Positions 23,440 to 34,529 of a stretch of 64,000 bases of DNA are shown here, in pieces. Each line of letters starts with the position of its first letter. The stretch's first letter is position 1. Position numbers and translations under genes: made by a program. The notes under the pieces are model-generated. The model ran no database searches. It was not told the DNA's origin and was given only the letters and a program-made list of their open reading frames with translations. The stretch lies in NCBI GenBank assembly GCA_001584585.1, contig LSYV01000008.1:2059040-2123039 (forward strand). The letters run 5' to 3'. This DNA is from Gonium pectorale (lineage: Eukaryota > Chlorophyta > Chlorophyceae > Chlamydomonadales > Volvocaceae).

Positions 23440-26400
23440 ATGTATGACACGGCGAGGTCGGCCTTCACGCCTGACCCGACTGGCCCTTACGAGGCGCCCC
23501 ATATCAGCAACGCGGAGGAAGCCCAGGCGCACTTTGATTCGAGTCGGGAGATCAAACTTAAAGACACATATGGCAGGGAGCTGCCCATGACTTCGTACAG
23601 GTGGGGAGAATCCAGCTTTCCAGCAACTCCAGACATCTCACCCTGACTGCGCCCACGACACATGCACTGAGAACGGGTGTTTCACAGTGAAGGTCCAGCC
23701 GGCAGAAGCCGCACTGCCGTCCCCTCGCAGCGAACGCCAGTCATGGCTCCAGAGGAGCCGTTTGCTTATGCCCTTGCGCCAAGAACCTCCCTTCCGGCCA
23801 CCCATCTCCAGGGAGCACTACCCGCCGAAGGAGACCCTAGCTGCGGGTCAGCCGCTGGACCTTGCAGCCAGCGGCGTGCCCTTCACCGCCACCAGCACCT
23901 ACGACAACGAGTTCTATGCCAAGCCTCGTATGGCACGGCCCGTAGAGCCGCTGACATACACGCACCGACCGCTCCCCAGCATCACGGTGAGCAGGCGGGC
24001 GCCGGGCGCTCCAGTCTACGAGGCTAGGTATTCGGAGCAGGCTTTGGCAGTGTGAATCCAGGTGCACGTGGTCAGGGGCGGGTATTGGGTAGGCCGGGAC
24101 TAGGGGACGGACGTAGCGTCTGTGTCATGGCGCCCCCCCCCTTCCGGTTGTTAGGGGCTGGAGGGGCTGGGCTGCCGGGTGTGCAACTGTACGTAAGGGC
24201 GGATGACCCCTTCTTCGGCTCACAAGAACCGTTGTCGGACCCACAGGCGGGCCTGCCAGGTTTTCATTGCGCGGGGCTGGGTCATACATCCCGGTCGCGC
24301 GCGTATCAACTGGGATCTGACGGCCCCGCCTGTGTGGCCCCGCCCCCGCTCCAAAATGATGCGATGCAGCGCGACACCACCAACCAGGACACCTACCGGC
24401 CATTTGAGGTGCCGTCGCAGCCAGCTGGGGATCGCCCGGCCCGCCTGGCCACCGCGCCTCCGCCCATGCTGCCCTCCATATACGACACCACCTACCGCAC
24501 GCAGTACGTGCCCAAGGAGGGAGAGCCGCGGGTGGCGCCAGGTGGGAGGCGGAGCCGGTGCGGGGCTGCGGGGCTGCGGGCCGAGTAAGCGGATCGGGCA
24601 GTGGCACGGCGATAACGTCCGGCACTAGGAGGGAAGGGCGTTGCGCATGCGGGACCTCGTGGTGCAGGGGCGGGGGTTGGCTGCTGCGGGCTGTCGTTGA
24701 TAAGGGGCATAGCGCAGGCCGCTGTGCGCATAACCGCGGCGTGCGAGGACTGCCGTACGAAGCAGTGGCAGGGGAAGAGGCGAATTCCTACGACAGAGCG
24801 CCTGGGTAGCCCTTGGAAGGGTACAGACTGCAGCCGGCCCCCCACTGACTATACGCTTGCAGGCTCAATCCCACCCAAGGACCCGCTCCCCTGGCTCAAC
24901 GACGGGACGACCTACAGAAACGATTACACGCCCAAACCTCTGGCGCTGGTACCGCCCGCCGACTACGACCCGGCCCAGCCCTTCCCGTTCGACTCAACCA
25001 CGGAGTACAGGTGCGGGGCGACGCGAGCTGCTGTGCTGGCCGACTGGTGCAGGGTGGGAAGCGAGCTTGCGGCGACCCAGCTTGGGGTTGCGGGGCCGCT
25101 CGGGCAGCTGAGCTGGGTGGACGCCGATCAAGGGCACGGCGGAGGTTGTTGGTTATGTCAGCAGGTTTGCGGCCCTGTTCATTATAACCCCATGAGTGTG
25201 CCCGCCGCGGCTTCCAGTACTTTGCCTTTTACTTCGAGATCAGCCGCGGGCAAGCCGCCAGAAACGTGCCTTTTACTTACACCAGTCAAGATCAGCCGCG
25301 GGCAAGCCGCCAGAAACGGGCCCGTCGGGCGCGTGATCGTCTCGTGGATTGCATTTGCCTTGGCCTGCCTGGGACCGCCCCGCCTTGCGGCCGCTGTCCC
25401 CGTTCGCTCCCCGTTGGCTAGGACAGCAAGCACTCGGATGCTGATGCTGATCATGGGTGAGGACACGCGCACCTGAGCGCGCGATTGCTTTTCCCCGTGC
25501 GTGCTTCAGGGCCGAGTACCCGCCCAAGGAGCTGCCGGAGCTGCTGCCGCCCCTCACCGGCGTGCGGCCGCGCGAGGGGCTGGCGCTGCCGCTGCCTCGC
25601 CGCTCGTTGGGCGTAGAGTTCGTGCACCGCGGCGCCTCGGATCGCTACTTCGTCATCGTCCCGCGCACCGTGGACCCGCCTTGTTCGGCGCGCCATGTGT
25701 TCACAACCGTGCACGACAACCAGGAGCAGGTGAGGCCTACCAGCCTGGCGGGCTGGGGCTGGCTGGACTTGGGACTGTCAGCCTTGACAGGATTCTTGAG
25801 GTGGGCTTGGGCTAGCGGCGCCTAGAGCTTCGGTTTTGCCTAGGCAAAGCACCGGGCATCCCTGCGCCCGGGATGGCCTTGGCGCCCTGCATGTCTTTGT
25901 CAGGAGATTCCCGAATTGCAACCTAGGCGTCACCGCACACGTCCTCGCCACCGCTACCACGCGACGCATCTTGCTCCCAACGGGGCCTGCAGAGCCCTGC
26001 GTCCTGCTTCCCCACCACCACCAACACGCCGCCGCACTTGTCGCCGCCCGCTCCACATCGCCTCCCTCCCAGGCCTGCATCCTCATCCTGTACGGCGACG
26101 ACCCGGTGGCCTCCAACAACGTACTGCTGGGCCAGTTCGACATCGTCAACATCCCGCCCGCGCCCAAGGACGTACCGCGGATCGAGGTGAGCTTGCAGGG
26201 CGGGGACCTGGTGTGGAGAAGCGGGAATGAGAACAAGGAGTGGGAAGCTGGAGACAAAACGGCCCGAACGAGGGCTTGCGCGACTCCCGCTTCAGCGTGC
26301 GGCCCTGGCTTGGCTGCCGCTTTCAACGCCTGTGGTGCTTCTGCCGCTGGCTGTTGGCTTACTGGCGCTGAGGCACTCGTCGTTACCAAACCTATGCCTG

Positions 26401-26764
26401 ACGTGCACGTCGGCGCCCAACTCTACACCAGGTCACGTTCCGGCTCGACAAGGACAACTTTCTGACCGTGGAGGCGCGAGACCTGGACACAGCGCGACAC
26501 AAGCGTTGGTGGGTGCAGGGCCGGGGTTGGGAGGGAAGGCAGGGTGTCGCCATGGCTTCTGTCATCTTGCCTATGAATGGTTGATACGTCCGAATAGTCA
26601 CGGGACTGAGCCACGGTGTATCATTGCTGCAGCATTGTGCACTTTTCCTCGTCAGGCAGATCTTACTGGCTCTCCCCCCCCCGCACACACACACACACAC
26701 ACCTGTTGCCGTCCGCCTGTTTGATAGGGTGCAACGCGGGGAGGTGGTCGTCCTTCGCCACTGA
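23440..26764 (+). CDS. SAXO-type microtubule repeat protein fused to an Hsp70 substrate-binding segment
   Basis: Eight exons (23440-23600, 23731-23986, 24370-24541, 24863-25010, 25510-25729, 26073-26186, 26432-26508, 26728-26764) total 1185 nt, giving 394 aa with exact frame closure. The N-terminal two thirds carries repeats of the type (S/D)-x-T-x-Y-(R/D)-x-x-Y-x-P-K: TSTYDNEFYAKP, YDTTYRTQYVPKEGEP, DGTTYRNDYTPKPL, DSTTEYRAEYPPKELP, and FRPPISREHYPPKETL. These resemble the Mn-type motifs of SAXO/FAM154 axonemal microtubule-stabilising proteins. From about residue 295 the protein matches the beta-sandwich of an Hsp70 substrate-binding domain: HVFTTVHDNQEQACILILYG, then NNVLLGQFDIVNIPPAPKD, then PRIEVTFRLDKDNFLTVEAR. 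The ATPase domain and alpha-helical lid are absent, so it cannot be a cycling chaperone. By inference it is a ciliary or basal-body microtubule protein. No signal peptide or membrane segment is seen. Confidence 0.85.
25223..25318. repeat. Intronic tandem duplication
   Basis: Two adjacent imperfect copies lie inside intron 4 of the SAXO/Hsp70-domain gene: 25223-25266 and 25267-25318. Both begin TGCCTTTTACTT and end in GATCAGCCGCGGGCAAGCCG followed by CCAGAAACG. Copy 2 has a few extra bases in the middle. Confidence 0.85.
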
Positions 26765-28845
26765 TCAAGCTGAGAAGCGACGGCAGGTATAAGGATGTGG
26801 CTACAATGCAGGCGGATAAGGCAGCGTTTACATATGGCGTGGTGTACCAGCGCCGTGTGCACAGACTGCACCAGTCAAGACATGGACCTGCGCCGCCTCC
26901 AGGTTCGGCCCGTATGTGCGCTGCGGTGGTGTGCCGCGGCGGATGGGCGCTGCGGAGTGACGGAGAGCGGTTAGATGGCATGCGCAGGCAAGATGCATGG
27001 CATTGCACGCATCGACGGGCAAGGACAGAAAGGAAGTAGCCATACCGCAATCAACGACGGGGACCTCGCGCACGCAAGGCCGATGGACGCGCGTTGGCGC
27101 GGAAATAGGTTAGGCGGAAGGTGCTGGGCCTGGCGGCCCCTTATGGGTCGCCAGGCGGATGGGTAGCCTGCACTTGCATACAGCTATGTTCTTACCTTAT
27201 GAGGGTGCTGGTGTTTCTCTGTTATAGGGCAGAAGTCGTGCACCCTGTGAGGCCTCCCATCCTGCGGCTCGCGGTGGTTGGGATACCCGCTGCCTCTGAG
27301 AATAGGCCTGCCGCCGTACGGCGGTGTTGGCATGGAAGTGGGGCACCCCCATTTGGCGCTGACGCCCATTTCATGCGTTTGTCCTATTGGATAAGTGGGG
27401 CCAGGTGAATGTTTCGCTGCTGGATTTGGGTTGCAGTCTGTGAGTATGGGCCCTGTGTGGCGTCCTTGCCTCGGCAATTACATACTAACAAAGGCCCGCG
27501 ACAGCTCTTTGCCGACATCAGCCAGGCTTGGCGCGAGGGCCACACTCCCAAGTGATTGCTAGTGACCGACTAGAGCGTGCTAGGGACTCTTGACAAGTGG
27601 TGTCGGCGGGATGTGTGAGTGAGGGCGTAAGGTTTCACCCGGCTCCAGGCATGTGCGCCACCCCCAACCCATATGTCTCGGGAATGGTTCGGCACAAAAC
27701 GCTGTAGGTGCCGCACGCTGTTGGTCCGTGTGCACCATTGTGTGCCTGTGAATTGACGGCTGCTTTAGGAGAGGCAACGTGCGAGTGACACCGTGATTAC
27801 CCGGTACTGAGTCATGTCACGTACACGCACAGGATACAGTGCCGTGGAGTTCGTAACCAGGGCCTTTGTGGGTCCTGCCATGCGGGGCAAGCCTTGTATG
27901 CGCTATCACACAGTCCACGCAGAAAAGAGCGAAGCACTGGAGTGTTACATCCGGTTCTTGTTCTAGTCCGTTTTCAAGCTTGCATTAACACCTAGCGACG
28001 TCATGGTACGAAAAAGTAAAGGGAATTTGCGACGTCATGGTACGAGACAGTTGCAGGCAACTCGTAGGCCAGGGTCGGGGGCCAAAAGATTGCTAAATGT
28101 TTGCAGTAAAGGGCCAGTAAGCCCGAGGATAGCCGGCATGGCAGCCGCAGTGCAGATTCAAAACCTGACACGGGCAAGCAGCCCGAGTCGTGTATCAGTA
28201 CTTCAAGGCGTGTGCATGAGCTCGCACAGATCGCAAGTCCCACGCAGTTCAAGTACCAAGAGCATGCGCACATACACGAACGACGAATATACGCCGTACA
28301 GTAACATCACAGGTGGGTACCAGTGGGCACCCTAATAGCCACGCACAAAGCACGGTATATGGAGAAGGCCCGTGAAGGGGGCATATTCACAGAAGTGGTA
28401 TCACACGCAAGTACAATAGCGACTCTAGTAGCTGCAACGCGTGGTTAACACGTGGCCTCGAGAGGTAAATGTGCTGTGTCCGAGACGCGCTGTACGTAAT
28501 TGCGCAGGCCATAAGCATGCTGGAGGCTGGCAGGGGCCAGAAGAACGGACCAGGGGCGCGTGCTGCACGCATGGCATTCACGGCGTAAGACCATCGTAGC
28601 CGCCACCGCTTACAGGCCAATAGCGCCAGTCTTGTCGGGCTTGCCTGCGAGCAGGAAACAGCCCAGGTCTCGAAGTCCGGCGAGGGCGCAAGAACACAAG
28701 TAGGCTGTGCAGAGCAAGTGCTTGCGACGGGCGCACAGCAACGGCCGCGAACCAGCGGATACCACTGCGACTGAAGGATCACAGCAAAGCAGGCTCACCG
28801 ACACATCCTATCAGCATAGCTCAGGGACCCCCTTCACGCACACAT
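26765..28845. other. Intergenic region between converging genes
   Basis: It holds the 3' UTR of the SAXO/Hsp70-domain gene (left) and of the ammonium transporter (right). TTACA at 28610-28614 is a minus-strand TGTAA and a candidate polyadenylation signal for the transporter. A 17-bp direct repeat GCGACGTCATGGTACGA occurs twice, near 27996 and 28030. No exon was recognised. Confidence 0.5.
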
Positions 28846-31800
28846 TCACCCACCAAGGCCGTGGTCGTAGTTGTAGGCGCTGCCTCCATGCTTGGACACG
28901 TCCAGACCCGCCTGCTCCTCCTCAGCGCTGATGCGCAGCAGCTTGACGGCCTTGAGCGCCGCGAACAGCAGGCTCATCAGGCCAAACACCCAGGCGAAGA
29001 TGCAGATAATGCCGATGACCTGCGAAAGAGAGGGAACAGTGCAGTGCTGTGCGTAGAGAACAAGGACGGCGCCGCGGCCACAACACGAACACCTTGACAA
29101 TCCATTCCGCCAACCCCGTCCCTGCCATTTCCACGCTTACCAGCCCGGCCCGCGCCTCCTCACACCAGCCGGCCACCCCTCGCTTTTGCGCCTCCCAATC
29201 CACCACTCCTACCTGCGACGCCAGCAGGCGGCCGTCACCACCGTAGAGCAGGCCGTTGGGAATGTAGTAGGTGTTGTCGCAGTCACGGCCGTACGTGTCG
29301 CAAACGTACTCACGCTTGGCCAGCAAGCCGACGAAGAACACGCCCCAGGCGCCGCAGAAGGCGTGCATGGGCGCGGCAGACAGGGGGTCGTCGATACGGA
29401 GCTTGAGGAACAGCGCGCACACGGCGTCGAACACCCAGCCGCCCGTCAGGCCGCAGATAAGGGCAGCCCATGGCTCCAGGACGTGAGCGCCGGCGGTAAT
29501 GGCGACGAAGCCCACCAGCGCGCCGTTGCAGCCGGCGACCAGGTCCCATGCCTGCGTGTGTTGGGAGGGAGGAGGCCATGAGGTCAGAGAAGGTATTCAA
29601 TAGCAGAGACGGTTCTGGTCGCGCGAACCGGGTACACATGAGGCCCTCCATGCGGAGTACGGAACGATGCAGCTACAGTCGGACTTGCGCAGCCGATTCA
29701 CTTCTGCTGTTCTTCGATACCCTGTCATCCGTGAATCGGAAGTAGTGCTGGCGAGTTCTCGTACCTTGTGGCGGAAGAAGGCGGTGAGGAGGCAGGACAG
29801 GCAGCCCGCAGCGCCCGACAGGGTGGTTGTGACGGCGGCGCGGCCCACAACGGCGGCGCTGGCGACGGAGTTGATCAGGAGCTGCGACCCGGGGTTGAAG
29901 CCGTACCTACAGGAGGCAGGGTGGGAAGCAAGACGGAGGCAACGTATTGGATGATCGGCTGTATGTGATACCTGGGGCCGAGTCGTCTACACTACTTCAC
30001 GGAGCGGCAGCGTGAGTGCGATGGGCTGCACCCGAAACCAATGATTGCGTCCGGGCCCGCCAGATGGCACCGGGACGCACCCCGTCAGCTCCAGGTTCCG
30101 CTGTCCTTTACGCCACTCACCAGCCAAACCACAGCAGCACGGTGCCGAGCACGACCAGAGTTGCGCTGTGCCCGGGCATCTCCACGGGGTTGCCATTGCT
30201 GTCAAAGCGGCCCATGCGGGGGCCCACCATGATGCAGCCGGCCAGGCCAGCCAGGCCGCCAGTCATGTGCACCACACCTGGTGACAGACATGTGACGATG
30301 CGAGGCGGTTTAGGTAAAGGTCTTGTAAACGGGCAGAGTGCAACGCATCTGGGAAGATGTTGAAGGCACCAATACGCCGAAGCCTCCTGTGCAGTGGTGA
30401 CGGGCCCTGTCCTTCGCAGTAGCTCATGAGCTTCGGAGGCGCGTGACACATGACTGGCCGGCAAAAGGACAATTAACATATGTCTCCCAAATGTTCATTG
30501 CCCGCCGCCTTCTCCTCCGCCCAGCAAACGCAGCACAGTCGCCCATTTCAGCCGACACGTGAAACCCTGCGTGATGATTGCGAACGCGCTGCAGGCCGCA
30601 CGCTGCGGGCGGGGCACTGCTCACCGGAGCCGGCGAAGTCCATCATGCCGGAGCGGAACAGGTGGGTATACAAGGGGTAGGCGCGCGCGAAGCCTAGCCA
30701 GCCCTCAGCGCTCCAGATCCAGTGCACCACCACGGGGTAGACGAAGGCCGAGATGAAGAACGAGTAGACTGCGGGGCACGTGGGTAGGTAGTGGGATGGT
30801 GAGTGCATGCGCGGTAGAAGCACGCCGGTTCTATGAGTGCGATGTGCCTTAGGTGCCCTGCGGTGTGCCGTAGGTGCCCCTGTCCACCCAATTAACAAAT
30901 CCTTACAACCTCCCTCGAGTGCAGCCGGTTGGCTAAGCCGCACTGTGCACCAACCACGCATGGGAAGGGCTTACGAGTCTCCCCGCTGCATTTCTCGGAA
31001 CATATGTACAGAACAGAACGGTAGAATGCGGGCCCAACTCACTTAGGTAGGCGTTGAAGTTGAGGCGCTCAGCGACAGCACCGGCGGGGATGGTAGTGGC
31101 GGTGGCGGCGAAAGCCCACTGGAAGAACCAGTTTTGCCACCCAACGCCGGACACTGCGCTGATGTTCTTGGGCTTCCAGCGCGCCAGGCCAAACAGGGCA
31201 TCACCAATCTGCGAGGGGAAAGGGTGTGAACCGATGGCATACACAGCCCAGACGCCCGCCAACTGCCTCCGCCCGCCATACAGTGGCAAGGTGAAACGCG
31301 TCCTCAAAGGTCCACTTATCAAGGCGCCCCCGACTCACGAAGCCATTGGGCTTGTCACCGACACCGTAGGCGAAGCCATATCTGAGAACGGGTAACAAGT
31401 GGTTAGTGCTGACGATGACACCCGTGAGCACTGTGCCAGCCACGTGTACCAGTCAGGTACAACACCAAAGAGACCGAACCACACGTAACGTACCCGAGGA
31501 TGTAAAACGCCACAGCCGACACGGCGGCATCCATAACTGTTTGGAGCAATATATTCACTGCAGGAAAACAGGTTGCTCAGCCGCAAGTATCAGCCTTGCC
31601 TGACATCCGTATTATACTTACTGGTGTTCTTGGAGCGGATGGCGCCAGCGCAGAGCTGCGATGAGGGACGCGACAGAGAAGGGTTGAGCCAGCAGCAGCG
31701 CCTCACAATGCAAGGCCATGTGTCCTACCATTGCGAAGCCCGCGTGCATCACGAACACCTGAGGGCACGAGGGGAGTCACGAGGGAGGAGGGGCATGGTG

Positions 31801-32061
31801 GGCAGGTCAAACGTCCGTCGAGATCGACAAATCAAGCGCCGAGCAAGACCAAGTGCAAATCTAATCGTCAATACATGTAATTGTACGTACCAGAGCGCCA
31901 CATGAGGTCAGGTAGAGTGTGTTGAGGCCGATGGTCGTCCCCTGCAAGTCGCTCGCGAGCGCATAGTTGCTGAATTGACCACAGAGCACCTCTGCCGCAG
32001 CAGTGCTGTTCGCGACGCCCTGGAGGGCACCAGCAAGCGCCTCTATGCAGTCGGCGGACAT
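28846..32061 (-). CDS. AMT1: AMT1-family ammonium transporter
   Basis: Plasma-membrane NH4+ transporter with 11 expected transmembrane helices. It begins [15 protein letters not shown] (ATG 32061) and ends [16 protein letters not shown] (TGA at 28848-28846). Exons in order show FVMHAGFAM (31760) joined to [11 protein letters not shown], then [57 protein letters not shown] joined to [45 protein letters not shown] and [16 protein letters not shown]. Both pore histidines of the AMT twin-His site are present (GVVHMTGG and APMHAFCG). The C-terminal regulatory motif reads GLDVSKHGG, with serine where plant AMT1 proteins have the phosphorylated threonine (GMDxTRHGG). The gene has about eleven exons; most borders follow from the conserved frame. 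Algal members of this family are commonly induced by nitrogen limitation, but no regulatory site was identified here. Confidence 0.93.
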
Positions 32062-34529
32062 TGTATCTGCAAACAGTGTTCAGCACTGGCGATAAGTAAA
32101 ATTGGCGCCAGGAAGCGGGTGGTGGAGAGTGTCAACTGCGCAAAACGGTCTCGGTTCACAGAAGGTTGCCGAAGATCGGCTGAACCTACCTAGCAGCTTC
32201 AGCCGGCGAACCGTTTATACGGTCCTATAGAAACAGTTGCTCTGCAGTGTCACGCGGACTTAAGTGTGTGCACGTGGCCGACAGTCGTCCAAAGACGTAC
32301 ACCAAACCCTAGTTGCCTGACACTCGATGTCTGGCCGCAACAAAGCGACAGGCCTACTATTGTCGGCAAAACACTCCAACATGCTCTTTCTGTGGCACAG
32401 GTCGGTGCCGGGTAGCAAACCAAGGTGCTTCGCTGGCCGCGTCGCCGTCACTAAAACCACTCCGTCGAGGCGCCTGATATCAATAGAGTCGCCGTCAAGA
32501 TAACGCAATGGCTGAAGCAGGACAGCGGATTGCCCCGTGATGATCCCCTAGGCAGCATGCTTCCGACCTACCGCCCAGCGTTTCAACTACCCAACTACCC
32601 AAAGATTGTCACCACATACGACTTGGCATGTGCGGCTGTGACGGCTGGCACGTGACGCAGTGTCAGACGGGCGCTAAAACTCTCCCGGTCTCCTGCACCC
32701 TCTTACTCCTATTGTACCTACCCTACCAGCCAATATCAGCCTTGACCCTAAGCCACTCTTTCAGTGCGCTGGGCGACGTGAGTGAAACGACGGCTGCGCT
32801 CTCCAGCTGCCTCATCTGAGGCGCCTGATGCACGGAAGTGACGCCAGCCTCCCCCGGCTAGCACCTCACAACACTGCCCGCGCTGATGCATACTATGATG
32901 AAAGGTTTTCCCCGTCAGGACTCTGCCCAACGTCTGCGAATCCGGCGGATAGCAGCGGATTGCGGTTGGATGATGTTATGATGTCATGATGTTAAAGGTA
33001 TGTTGGAGTGTCGCAGTTGGAGGATGCTGCTTGCCCAAACCCAGCACCTTGACACGAGTACTTGCGGCTACGAAAGCTTCCATGCATATTCCAGGCGCGC
33101 TGGATGGGCTTTCCAAGGTCCTCCTCCCGGTCGTCTCGCATGGTATGTCGGTCTGGAAAAAAAAGAGAACCAGAAACGGGGAAGGCAGCCTCTTCGGACA
33201 TACACACCCGAGGGTGTGATGTTTCCAGCAGGGCGCCGAGTACAGGGCATGGCGGCCGCCCTGTGCTTAATCAGTGAGCCCTTAACATGTCTACAAACTG
33301 CTGGACATCATACCCGCCAGCACGAGCCAGATTTAGGGGCGAAGCAGTCATGCACCACTGTATGCACGGGAATATCCCTTCAGGTCGTCGTTCCGCAAGC
33401 AGCTCTGCCTCTGACCGCCAACGGCCAGGAATCTTGGGGCGCCCCGACTCTTCTAGGCCCAAGCAGGGCCCACTACAGCAAGGTGCTATGTTCAAGACTT
33501 TGATGTGTTGGAGTGCTCAAAACGTGCCCTACACACAAATTTGCAAGGAAAGCAGTGTGTGCATGTGTAAGTATTGGTGTATAGACGCAGGTTACAAAGA
33601 GTGCTCATCCTTGCACATCTGTGCGTAGGCTGTTGTACAACCCTTGCCGTGCTAGGCGCGTGGACGCTTTCCGAGCATCTTTCGGTATATCTTAGCTCCT
33701 GAGCAGTCCCTCCGCTCTACACACATGTCAATGCCACCATCTGTTGTAACATTCTGCACAAGATTTCTGCGCGTCCCGTACAGCGTTCACTCCAACGATG
33801 CTAGCCGCACCTCGTTCCACGAGAGCTTCCACACGGGGCAGACGCCGCAGTGGGCCCTGCTCGGCGTAGCCCAAGCCCAAGCTCGGCATTGAGGGTTAAG
33901 CCCAAAGCCCCGCGGCCAGAGTGGCACACCTATACATAGACCCGCAAAGGCCGTAGTTTGACCCTACCTGGGCTCCTGACCTGTAATGCATGAGCGATAA
34001 TGTACATTTTTTTTTGTAGATACCGGTATGGCCGGTTGCAACATGACCGCTTGACACCCCCCTTGACACAAGGTGATTTGTCGCAAGCGACAGACTGTGC
34101 TACAGGCTACCCTGGCAGGCTACCCTGGCCGCTGGGACACATGGGCCCGTGCACCTGAACACTCTGGGCAATCGTTCATTGTCCGCAGCACAAGCCGGAG
34201 CACAGACCGATACCGGGTGCTCCCAGCCGTTGCGCGTACACGGCCCATACTGTCGCCACGCAGCGACCACGGAAGCGGTGCGCGCCGGGGACACATGCTG
34301 GTCAGGAAGGGTGGCGATAGGAGTGCGTACGGTAGCACAGGGGCACTGACGACATCGTCGGCGCCGCTCCGCACGCGTGCAGAAGCAGTGCCAGACGCGG
34401 CGCGCAGCAGCACCAGCCTTCCCCCGTTCCTACGGGAGGCTTCACATTGCCGCCGGGCTTGGGGAGCGTACGAAGTGTCCAGCTCCACGCCAAACTGCCG
34501 TGCTCAGCTCAAGTAATGCGCCATGCGCC
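32062..34529. other. AMT1 promoter region and mL54 3' side
   Basis: This 2.5-kb region contains the promoter of the ammonium transporter (start at 32061, minus strand) and the 3' UTR of mL54. TTACA at 33592-33596 is a possible minus-strand TGTAA signal for mL54. No exon or nitrogen-responsive motif could be assigned by eye. A T-run occurs near 34008. Confidence 0.45.
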
